Positions 1 to 5,288 of a stretch of 6,422 nt of DNA are shown piece after piece. A model generated the notes under the pieces. It searched no databases and was not told the DNA's origin. It saw only the letters and a list, made by a program, of their open reading frames with translations. Positions within the stretch are counted from its first letter, which is position 1. Each line of letters begins with the position of its first letter. Source of the DNA: JAHFOW01 sp964370795 (GTDB lineage: Bacteria; Planctomycetota; Brocadiia; Brocadiales; Brocadiaceae); contig CAYJME010000190.1 of assembly GCA_964370795.1 (NCBI GenBank), forward strand, positions 1 through 6,422, in the 5' to 3' direction. Both the position numbers and the translations under genes were made by a program.

Positions 1-130
1 TCGCAAGGAGGGGACTTCGTCGTGAGCTCAGTCGAACGATGAAGGGGAGGTAAAAAACTTGCATAAAAAAGAAGTTTTTACAGGGTAACACTATGCAAAC
101 GTCATTGCGAACGAAGAGAAGCAATCTTTC
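1..130. repeat. Intergenic repeat cluster at left edge
   Basis: No coding region is visible here. An imperfect palindrome has arms CTTCGTCG (15-22) and CGATGAAG (37-44), with one G-T wobble, around the self-complementary core TGAGCTCA (23-30). Further on, TTGCATA (59-65) can pair with TATGCAA (92-98). Inside that, GTAAAAAACTT (50-60) can pair with AAGTTTTTAC (72-81) with one bulged A. At 101-126 lies a 26-base dispersed repeat beginning GTCATTGCGA and ending AAGCAATC. A second full copy of this repeat lies inverted at 3649-3674 and matches at 22 of 26 positions. These are seen directly; calling them REP-like mobile palindromes is an inference. Confidence 0.6.
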
Positions 131-245
131 TCTTATAATTAAATTATATAGGAATTTTCACCTGAAAATCCATTTTCATGCTTCTTTGTGACCGTTTTAG
201 GTCATGGATGTTTCATTTTATTTAAGTGGTTTTTGAGGTGACGCT
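131..245. other. AT-rich non-coding spacer with small dyads
   Basis: This stretch has no open frame of note. Three short perfect dyads can be seen: ATAATT/AATTAT around position 142, TGAAAAT (163-169) with ATTTTCA (172-178), and a GACC/GGTC stem near 190-203. No convincing promoter or small RNA could be assigned. Confidence 0.4.
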
Positions 246-272
246 GGTAGGACAAGCGTCTCGCTTGTCCTA
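246..272 (+). repeat. Hairpin repeat, copy 1 (forward)
   Basis: A 25-base unit starts GGTAGGACAAGC (246-257) and ends GCTTGTCC (263-270). The perfect stem TAGGACAAGCG / CGCTTGTCCTA (248-258 with 262-272) encloses the loop TCT. A related unit lies on the opposite strand at 296-320. No T-run follows the stem, so a dispersed palindrome is more likely than a terminator. Confidence 0.75.
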
Positions 273-295
273 TGTCCGTTTGTTGTTTTTGATTT

Positions 296-320
296 GGTCA
301 ACCGAGATGGTTGACCTACC
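296..320 (-). repeat. Hairpin repeat, copy 2 (reverse)
   Basis: Read on the minus strand, this is a 25-base unit starting GGTAGGTCAACC and ending GGTTGACC, with loop ATCTC. The perfect 8-bp stem is 296-303 with 309-316. It aligns without gaps to the unit at 246-270. The four stem substitutions form two compensated pairs (A-T to T-A and G-C to C-G), and the only other change is in the loop. Confidence 0.75.
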
Positions 321-385
321 AATTTCTTCTAATTTATAAAGGTTTGAAGTAGGCTCGTAATATATTCATCAGAAATCAAACTTCA

Positions 386-413
386 GTTGGCTAAATAGTT
401 ACCAACTTTTTTT
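386..413 (+). terminator. Terminator-like hairpin facing argC 3' end
   Basis: The stem GTTGG(c)TAA / TTACCAAC (386-394 with 399-406) has one bulged C and the loop ATAG, and seven T residues follow (407-413). The T-run is on the plus strand, so the classical polarity would stop transcripts arriving from the left. The hairpin lies just beyond the stop codon of the minus-strand argC, and its minus-strand tail is only weakly T-rich, so it may act in both directions. Confidence 0.55.
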
Positions 414-421
414 GGCGTTTG

Positions 422-1459
422 CTAGAGCAACCCCATCTTCTCATCAAACCCGCACATCACATTCATGTTATGTACGGCCTGGCCTGAGGCGCCTTTGATG
501 AGATTATCAATAGCGGAAAGGATGATAATGCGATTTTCGGTAACCTTAGTGGCAATATCGCAAAAGTTGGAATAAATCACGTCCTTTGTCTTCGGTGTTT
601 CGTTGCCTTCTTTGAGGCGAATGAAGGGTTCCTTCCCATAAAATTCTTTATAAAGCCTGTGCACTTCACTATCGCTCAGGATGAAACCGGTCTCCCTGAG
701 ATTCTGTCTTGGCTTTGCATAAATAGTGCACAGGATTCCACGGTTCATGGGGATGAGATGGGGAACAAACTGAATCGATACTTTTTGGCTTGTCTTGATG
801 GAAAGGATATGTTCGATCTCCGGACTATGGCGGTGTCCACCGACGCTATAAGCCTCGATGTTCTCATTGCACTCGCAATAGTGCGTATCTTCCCTGGGTT
901 CCCGTCCACGACCCGATATGCCTGACTTTGCATCCACAATGATATCGTCAGGATAAACAATACCGTGTGTAAGTAATGGCGCAAGCGCTAATATAGTCGC
1001 CGTTGTATAACAACCGGGATTGCCGACCAGATTGGTCTTTTTAATTTCTTCCCGGAAAAGCTCCGGAAGTCCGTATACGGCTGTTTCTATTCCTGCGCTG
1101 TCCGTGTGTTGCGCCTTGTACCACTTCTCATAAATTGATTTGTCACGAAAGCGGTAATCGGCGCTAAAATCAATGACCTTGATTCCCCTTTTCGTAAATA
1201 AGGGGACATACTGCATAGAGATCGTTGGCGGCAGGGTAACAAAAGCAAGGTCAATATCACCGGGAAATTCCTTGTGTTCAATGGATTCACAGGATAAATC
1301 GAGCAGGTTTTTTAATGTGGGAAATATGTCCGATATCATGGGACGGTCAGTCCTTCGCACGCCAAGATAGGTAATCTTTACCTGTGGATGTCGCAGGAGG
1401 ATTTTTATGAGTTCAAGGCTGGTATACGCGGTAGCGCCGATAATTCCAACGTTTAACAT
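422..1459 (-). CDS. argC: N-acetyl-gamma-glutamyl-phosphate reductase
   Basis: ArgC catalyses the NADPH-dependent reduction of N-acetylglutamyl-5-phosphate to the semialdehyde, the third step of arginine synthesis, in the cytosol. The 345 residues match the length of type 1 ArgC. The N-terminal Rossmann loop is GIIGATAYTS (residues 5-14). The catalytic cysteine is Cys150 in VGNPGCYTTA, the active-site histidine region is GGHRHSPEI (208-216), and the conserved C-terminal stretch is IKGASGQAVHNMN (321-333). The loop is odd because Ala and Ser stand where most ArgC have Gly. The ATG at 1459 starts directly at the beta-strand MLNVGIIG, so it is well placed, but no Shine-Dalgarno sequence precedes it. 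It lies 33 bases downstream of the coiled-coil gene on the same strand and has no evident promoter of its own, so co-transcription is likely. Confidence 0.96.
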   Translation of the reverse strand: MLNVGIIGATAYTSLELIKILLRHPQVKITYLGVRRTDRPMISDIFPTLKNLLDLSCESIEHKEFPGDIDLAFVTLPPTISMQYVPLFTKRGIKVIDFSADYRFRDKSIYEKWYKAQHTDSAGIETAVYGLPELFREEIKKTNLVGNPGCYTTATILALAPLLTHGIVYPDDIIVDAKSGISGRGREPREDTHYCECNENIEAYSVGGHRHSPEIEHILSIKTSQKVSIQFVPHLIPMNRGILCTIYAKPRQNLRETGFILSDSEVHRLYKEFYGKEPFIRLKEGNETPKTKDVIYSNFCDIATKVTENRIIILSAIDNLIKGASGQAVHNMNVMCGFDEKMGLL

Positions 1460-1492
1460 AGGGAAAAATTAAAACATAACAAGGAAAATGAG

Positions 1493-1900
1493 TCAATGAA
1501 AAACCCGCTCTTCTTCTTTACCGGGAAAATCTTGTGTTTCCTTTGATTCGCCCGATGGCGCTGTGCTATCTGACGGTATTTCGGTGGAAAGTTCCTTTTT
1601 TGGGGCAAGTTTCCAATCCTGAGTTTTTGAATCCATTTCTTCTAAAAAGGGTATACCTGTGGCGACCTGTTTCCTGTTGTATTCAAGCACATGTTGTGTC
1701 TGGAGGAGTCCTTGATTGATGGAAGTTAATTCATGTATCTTTTTTTCGAGTTCCTGTACTTTTACGCGATACTTTTCGGTTTCTGTCTTCTGGTGTTCAT
1801 ACCTGGTTGCCGTCTGAACAGCAAAAAAAAGACACATAAAGCAGAATGCTACGACGCCGATCTTCATAAATTTTGCCATGTTGGCATTAATTTTCAACAT
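1493..1900 (-). CDS. Membrane-anchored coiled-coil protein, unknown function
   Basis: I do not recognise the family. The 135-residue product has a short basic N-terminus and one hydrophobic segment (about residues 13-29, GVVAFCFMCLFFAVQ). A charged heptad-like coiled coil follows (about 34-77, including VQELEKKIHELTSINQGLL), then a Pro/Ser/Glu-rich, probably disordered tail (about 95-135). This is the layout of small bitopic proteins such as FtsB/FtsL, but no specific motif supports a division role and the resemblance is architectural only. A single anchor with the tail outside the cytoplasm is an inference. Translation could begin at Met1 (1900) or at Met8 (1879). The predicted transcription start coincides with position 1900, so Met1 would be leaderless. 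It is the first gene of a probable two-gene unit with argC. Confidence 0.75.
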   Translation of the reverse strand: MLKINANMAKFMKIGVVAFCFMCLFFAVQTATRYEHQKTETEKYRVKVQELEKKIHELTSINQGLLQTQHVLEYNRKQVATGIPFLEEMDSKTQDWKLAPKKELSTEIPSDSTAPSGESKETQDFPGKEEERVFH

Positions 1901-1906
1901 AGAAAG

Positions 1907-1935
1907 ATTATTTCAAAAACCCTTTCTCTTGTCAA
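1907..1935 (-). promoter_or_regulatory. Sigma70-type promoter of coiled-coil/argC unit
   Basis: On the minus strand a consensus -35 box TTGACA (1935-1930) is followed, after a 17-base spacer, by the -10 box AATAAT (1912-1907, five of six consensus bases). The expected transcription start is about position 1900, the A of the first ATG. Confidence 0.65.
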
Positions 1936-1980
1936 TTTAATATATTTTAAATATTTGACTATAATAAAGACGTATTATTC

Positions 1981-2007
1981 ATGACAATTTTCCTGTTTTA
2001 TTGTCAT
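1981..2007. promoter_or_regulatory. Operator-like dyad in divergent spacer
   Basis: The perfect inverted repeat ATGACAAT (1981-1988) / ATTGTCAT (2000-2007) has an 11-base centre. It lies between the two divergent genes, five bases before the candidate plus-strand -35 box. Its geometry fits a dimeric regulator site. No regulator gene is in the window. Confidence 0.35.
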
Positions 2008-2012
2008 TTATC

Positions 2013-2041
2013 TTGACTGAAATGGATAAATTTGATAATTA
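2013..2041 (+). promoter_or_regulatory. Possible promoter of YkgJ-type/gcvT unit
   Basis: TTGACT (2013-2018) is a good -35 box. The -10 is weaker: TAATTA (2036-2041) at 17 bases or GATAAT (2034-2039) at 15 bases. A leader of roughly 40 bases would follow, carrying the Shine-Dalgarno AAGGA at 2073-2077, nine bases before the ATG at 2087. Confidence 0.35.
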
Positions 2042-2086
2042 TGGATATTATTTTTTTCATCTTATAGTCTTTAAGGATAACCATCC

Positions 2087-2458
2087 ATGACCGAGTTCAT
2101 AAGTAAGCTTGAAATTAAAAAGATTCATCGTATATTACAAAAAATCATTCAGATAAGTACAAAAGTCGATATATTCTGCTCTGCCCTTCTCCTCCAGGCC
2201 TGGAGGAGGGTGTACTATGTTTTCAATAAGCGCGAGGTTTACACAACTTTAAAAGAACGTAAGGGAAATTGTTTGCGGTGCGGGCGATGTTGCCAGGCAT
2301 CGCTCAAATGTCAGCATCTCGAGTACGACGAAAATGGTCACTCGTTATGCAAGGTATACGACCGGAAGCCACATATGTGTACCCTCTATCCTTACAATAA
2401 AGACGATTACTTCTATCACCTGAAACCCACCTGTGGTTATCGTTACGATGACGAATAA
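2087..2458 (+). CDS. YkgJ-type cysteine cluster protein
   Basis: This 123-residue protein has the metal-binding cysteine pattern of the YkgJ/CxxCxxCC family. CLRCGRCC occupies residues 62-69, with further cysteines at 75, 88, 98 and 116, and KPHMCTLYP (94-102) is typical of the domain. The family is thought to bind zinc or an iron-sulfur cluster, and its biochemical role is largely unknown. The first 60 residues are basic and amphipathic, with a hydrophobic patch (about 27-38), and may contact a membrane or partner. The start at 2087 is supported by AAGGA nine bases upstream. Its last 11 bases overlap the chosen gcvT start, which points to translational coupling. A direct link to glycine cleavage is an inference from position only. 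Confidence 0.85.
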   Translation: MTEFISKLEIKKIHRILQKIIQISTKVDIFCSALLLQAWRRVYYVFNKREVYTTLKERKGNCLRCGRCCQASLKCQHLEYDENGHSLCKVYDRKPHMCTLYPYNKDDYFYHLKPTCGYRYDDE

Positions 2459-3557
2459 CTACGTGAAGAAGACGCCTCTTTATAATGCTCACGTTAACCT
2501 GAATGCAAAGATGGTGTCTTTTCATGATTATGAAATGCCGCTCCAGTATGACAGCATTATCAATGAACACCACAGTGTCAGAAAAGCAGCCGGCCTTTTT
2601 GATATATCCCACATGGGAAGAGTAGAGATTTCCGGCGACAAGGCGCTCTCCTTTATGCAACACATCATTACCAACGATGTCGCCCGTCTTGCAAATAATC
2701 AGGCACTCTATACGCCTCTGTGTAATGAGCATGGTGGAATTATCGACGACATCCTCGTTTACCGGTGTTCCGAAAACCATTTTATGCTGGTGGTAAACTG
2801 CTCCAACGTAAGAAAAGACCTTCACTGGCTGCGGAATCAATCCTTCGATTACCAACCGATGGAAATAAAGGATTTTAGCGATTGCATCTCCCTTATTGCA
2901 TTACAGGGACCTCTTTCAACCCGCGTCCTCAAAGCCACGTTCAATCGTACCTTCGATTCTCTGAAAAGATACTCCTTTACCGATTACCACTGGAATGATA
3001 CACAGATAGTAATTTCAAGGACGGGGTACACGGGAGAAGATGGCTTTGAGTTGTTTGTCCATGTGAAACAGGTGGAAAAATTGTGGAATCTCTTCCTGGA
3101 AAAAAACGTGCACAACGGTCTAAAACCTATTGGCCTTGGAGCGCGGGATACCTTGCGGTTGGAGGCCAGTCTTTTATTGTACGGAAACGATATGGACGAA
3201 ACGATAACCCCTCTCGAAACAACCATCGGCTGGACGGTAAAACCCGACAAAGGTAATTTTATAGGTAAAGATGCGCTCGTGCAACAAAAGGCAAAAGGTA
3301 TCGAAAGAAAGTTGGTAGGCTTCGAGATGATTGACCGCGCCATCCCCCGCCACGGTTATCCTGTCATAAAGGACAATGAGGTCATTGGCAAGGTCACCAG
3401 TGGTTCCTTCAGCCCTTCCACAAACAAAAATATCGGATTGTGTTTGATACAATCCCCCTATGCCACAATAGGCGATGAAATTTATATTCAGATAAGGGAG
3501 AATAATTACGCCGCACGCATTGTGAATATCCCTTTTTACCGCCGTATCAAAACGTAA
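2448..3557 (+). CDS. gcvT: Aminomethyltransferase (glycine cleavage T protein)
   Basis: GcvT moves the methylene group from aminomethyl-lipoyl H protein to tetrahydrofolate, releasing ammonia, in the glycine cleavage system. From the ATG at 2448 the product is 369 residues, the usual length. Recognisable parts are KKTPLYNAHVNLNAKMVSF (7-25), AAGLFDISHMG (47-57), GGIIDDILVYR (96-106) with the expected catalytic Asp101, RTGYTGEDGFE (191-201), GARDTLRLEA (231-240) and the C-terminal barrel GKVTSGSFSPS (314-324). A GTG at 2433 would add five residues, but the ATG fits family N-termini better. The start lies inside the preceding cysteine-cluster gene (11-base overlap), so ribosomes probably re-initiate. 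Genes for the H, P and L proteins are not in the window. The reading frame is intact and the gene is probably functional. Confidence 0.96.
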   Translation: MTNNYVKKTPLYNAHVNLNAKMVSFHDYEMPLQYDSIINEHHSVRKAAGLFDISHMGRVEISGDKALSFMQHIITNDVARLANNQALYTPLCNEHGGIIDDILVYRCSENHFMLVVNCSNVRKDLHWLRNQSFDYQPMEIKDFSDCISLIALQGPLSTRVLKATFNRTFDSLKRYSFTDYHWNDTQIVISRTGYTGEDGFELFVHVKQVEKLWNLFLEKNVHNGLKPIGLGARDTLRLEASLLLYGNDMDETITPLETTIGWTVKPDKGNFIGKDALVQQKAKGIERKLVGFEMIDRAIPRHGYPVIKDNEVIGKVTSGSFSPSTNKNIGLCLIQSPYATIGDEIYIQIRENNYAARIVNIPFYRRIKT

Positions 3558-3629
3558 ATGGTTAGTGAGATCAACATCGGGGCACAGCTTGATCTGCCGG
3601 TAACAATTCACACAGTTAGTGTAATGTAG
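3558..3629 (+). CDS. Possible 23-codon ORF after gcvT
   Basis: An ATG follows the gcvT stop codon without a gap (TAAATG) and opens a frame of 23 residues, MVSEINIGAQLDLPVTIHTV plus three more, ending at TAG 3627-3629. The position would allow translational coupling. The peptide has no recognisable motif. It could be the stump of a longer gene cut off by the repeat-rich DNA that follows, or chance. Confidence 0.25.
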   Translation: MVSEINIGAQLDLPVTIHTVSVM

Positions 3630-3648
3630 ATTCCTGAGCGGATAGCAG

Positions 3649-3674
3649 GATTGCTTTGCTCCGCTCGCAATGAC
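3649..3674 (-). repeat. Dispersed 26-base repeat, inverted full copy
   Basis: Read on the minus strand it begins GTCATTGCGAGCGGAGC and ends AAAGCAATC. It matches the copy at 101-126 at 22 of 26 positions. Its outer 11 bases CTCGCAATGAC (3664-3674) form a perfect inverted pair with GTCATTGCGAG at 3707-3717. Confidence 0.7.
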
Positions 3675-3706
3675 CGGGTGTAAAATGCAATGAAAGCATA
3701 CCACTT

Positions 3707-3717
3707 GTCATTGCGAG
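3707..3717 (+). repeat. Dispersed repeat, partial copy
   Basis: Eleven bases, GTCATTGCGAG, repeat the head of the 26-base element and are inverted relative to 3664-3674 with a 32-base spacer. The similarity stops at 3717, and four bases later the beta-helix gene fragment becomes readable, so this end coincides with a gene breakpoint. Confidence 0.6.
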
Positions 3718-3721
3718 GGGA

Positions 3722-3912
3722 AACAGTTATGGTGCATTTTCAAATACCGGGCATGTGAAACTCAGTGTTTTTTACAGCGATGCGCAGGGCGGTGCAACGG
3801 GCAAAGGTAACATCAATAAAGACCCGTTGCAGCCTCATCAGCACCAACGACTTCAGGCGACTATCATGTGCAGTTGGGTTCACCGTGCATTAATACCGGC
3901 TTGAATGCATAA
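3722..3912 (+). pseudogene. Frameshifted beta-helix surface-protein fragment
   Basis: Frame 1 from 3722 reads NSYGAFSNTGHVKL and then SVFYSDAQGGATGKGNINKD up to about 3825. A second frame then reads SSAPTTSGDYHVQLGSPCIN followed by TGLNA and a TAA at 3910-3912. The pattern YSD-QGG-TG-GNI--DP ... GDYH-Q-GSPCI--G is the repeat found near the C-terminus of secreted right-handed parallel beta-helix (PMP-like) proteins. The two parts are joined by a shift near GACCCG (3821-3826); one missing base in a Pro codon would restore DPVAASSAPTTSGDYH. No start codon, signal peptide or further repeats remain. The left end touches a dispersed repeat and the right end runs into the minus-strand ATPase pseudogene. 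The family assignment comes from pattern memory and is fairly sure. Confidence 0.65.
3793..3831. repeat. Inverted repeat inside beta-helix fragment
   Basis: TGCAACGGG (3793-3801) and CCCGTTGCA (3823-3831) form a perfect 9-bp inverted repeat with a 21-base spacer. The right arm covers the inferred frameshift site, so slippage at this hairpin may have caused the lost base. It may also be incidental coding sequence. Confidence 0.4.
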
Positions 3913-5055
3913 GGTGGCATTAAATTACCAACATCTTCTCCCTTCAAAATATTAGCAACTGGGTAATCATAATACACTGGTTTATCAATGTAAGAGATGC
4001 GCATCTTGTTAACATTTGGAAATATCTTGCCGGATTTTATTTTTTCAATTAAACTTTCTTTGAAATTAAAATTTGATAGGACACTGTCAATTTTATCAAA
4101 GTCAATATTCAGCAGTTTCAATGGTAAATAATTTGCTTCCTGATTTTGAGAGGCAATTTCTAAAGCAGTTTAAACAAGCAAATCGGCAAGCTTTCCTGTT
4201 AAATATTGGTTATGTCCCTCAGTGTCATTTACTAACTGGTTCCTGTCCTGTGTAAGTTCAAAAGTTCCATGAAGCAAGGCCGGAAAAGGGAAATGAATTT
4301 GTGTTTTAAAGTAACTGTATAATATATTTTCTGCATCATTTAGTTCGTCATTCCAAGCGATAGCAAGTTCATAATATTTATCATTATGAATTCCGTTTGC
4401 TCTTTTTAATGTCCAAGTTTTTAATTCTTCTTTGTCATTAAGAATATCTGTGCTTTCAACTTTAACTCTATTTCCAACAACCTTTTTCTTAAACGTGATT
4501 TTTCTTCTAGGGCTGTCAATTTCAATGGCGTCTATGTGATTAAGAAAAAGCAATGTTTCTTTGTTAATAATTGATAGTATTTGCGATTGAACATCATTTT
4601 GAACATTGTCCCTTAATTTTATGGAAATAACCGTATCAAAGTTATTTGTTGCTTCTTCTATATCAGTTATTAAATGAGGCATACGCAGAGTTGCAATGGG
4701 AAGTTCTGCTTTGCTATTCTTTTTTATGAAATCAGAAACAGTCGGTGATTCTTTAATAAGTTCTTTCAAAAATGTTTGGGCAATTTTTTCAGAAAATCTA
4801 ATTCTTGTTCCTCCGCTATTTATGACCACTTCATCCGCCCAACTTAATATTGAACGGAATCCTAATCCTTTTTGCCCGATTTTGTTTTGCTGCATCGTCT
4901 GCATTTTGCAACATTTCAAGTAATTGCCTCCCATTATAAGCCTGAATATTTTGTTGCTCAATATTGAAATGCTCTAAAATATAAGCTGGAGATTCTTGAT
5001 AATCCCGTTTCCGTTTATTTAATTCTTCTTGTATAAAATCTTTCAGGTTTGTCAT
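3864..5055 (-). pseudogene. Hsp90/sacsin-like GHKL ATPase, degraded
   Basis: The N-terminus MTNLKDFIQEELNKRKRDYQ (ATG at 5055) leads to the ATP-site N box LLEMLQNADDA, with Glu47 and Asn51. Within a few bases a second frame continues QQNKIGQKGLGFRSILSWAD, which contains the glycine-rich GQKGLGF motif. In GHKL ATPases these motifs are separated by several dozen residues that carry the DNG-type motif. An out-of-frame internal deletion at about 4884-4900 is therefore inferred, near GATGCAGC. The second frame runs to TAA (4172-4170). The same frame continues beyond it with TALEIASQNQEANYLPLKLL and ends at 3864; a single G-to-T change of GAA would explain the stop. The last 16 or so codons are antisense to the beta-helix fragment and probably not original, so the 3' part is lost. 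Large ATPases of this kind occur in anti-phage islands; no partner gene is visible. The product is very unlikely to be active. Confidence 0.8.
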
Positions 5056-5155
5056 AATTGCTTTTACTGGAACTCCTCGAAAAACAGGGGCAGCGATCAT
5101 TATTCTGTTCCACCCATCACAAATTATGCTTAAAGCATCTATTCCTTGCTGATAA
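5056..5155 (-). other. Open in-frame stretch upstream of ATPase start
   Basis: The frame stays open upstream of the chosen ATPase start and reads GIDALSIICDGWNRIMIAAP and then VFRGVPVKAI before MTNLKDF. The other two minus-strand frames are closed by stops here. It could be an N-terminal extension, the tail of another broken gene, or an untranslated leader. I do not recognise it, and MTNLKDF is the more family-like N-terminus. Confidence 0.3.
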
Positions 5156-5188
5156 ACCCCGTTAGAAAAGTACATTTCTAAACGGGGT
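5156..5188. repeat. Long hairpin repeat (ACCCCGTT...AACGGGGT)
   Basis: ACCCCGTTAGAAA (5156-5168) pairs with TTTCTAAACGGGGT (5175-5188) over 13 bp with one bulged A, around the loop AGTACA. No T-run follows on either strand, so this looks like a dispersed REP-type palindrome more than a terminator. It separates the orphan coding fragment from the ATPase pseudogene. Confidence 0.65.
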
Positions 5189-5288
5189 AAAGCAAGGGGA
5201 CTACCCGCTTCCAGCCGAGTTGCTGAGCCAATCTCTCGTTAACCTTTAAATCTGTATAGATAATACATTTTGATGCAAGAAAACAATC
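5178..5288 (-). pseudogene. Orphan 36-codon coding fragment
   Basis: Directly after the TAG of the DUF4143 gene, and in the same frame, the minus strand reads DCFLASKCIIYTDLKVNERL and then AQQLGWKRVVPLLYPV, ending at TAG (5180-5178) inside the hairpin repeat. The composition looks protein-like, and there is no start codon or ribosome binding site. The pattern ...CIIYTD..VNERLAQQLG... faintly resembles the last strand and helix of PIN-domain proteins, but I cannot assign it. It may be the tail of a different gene fused here by deletion. Confidence 0.35.

Noticed and set aside
1..420. CRISPR array or tRNA in the left intergenic region
   Set aside because: The repeats are palindromes in different orientations without regular spacing, and no cloverleaf could be drawn.
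2304..2855. Long minus-strand open frame opposite gcvT
   Set aside because: It is antisense to two well-supported genes and has no family-like motifs.
3174..3704. Minus-strand open frame across the gcvT 3' end and repeats
   Set aside because: It is antisense to conserved gcvT codons, and its N-terminal part is translated repeat DNA.
3825..3880. Integron attC-like core (GTTGGGT at 3873-3879 fits GTTRRRY)
   Set aside because: No matching RYYYAAC partner at attC distance was found, and the same bases are explained better as codons of a beta-helix repeat (GDYHVQLGSPC).
3732..3899. Imperfect direct repeat GTGCATT..AATACCGG flanking about 135 bases, as an insertion target duplication
   Set aside because: The copies differ in internal length and both lie within coding-like beta-helix sequence, so chance or repeat-protein similarity is simpler.
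3864..4121. Separate 85-residue minus-strand gene
   Set aside because: It is in the same frame as the ATPase fragment ending at 4170, separated only by one TAA and a continuous family-like reading, so it is part of the same pseudogene.
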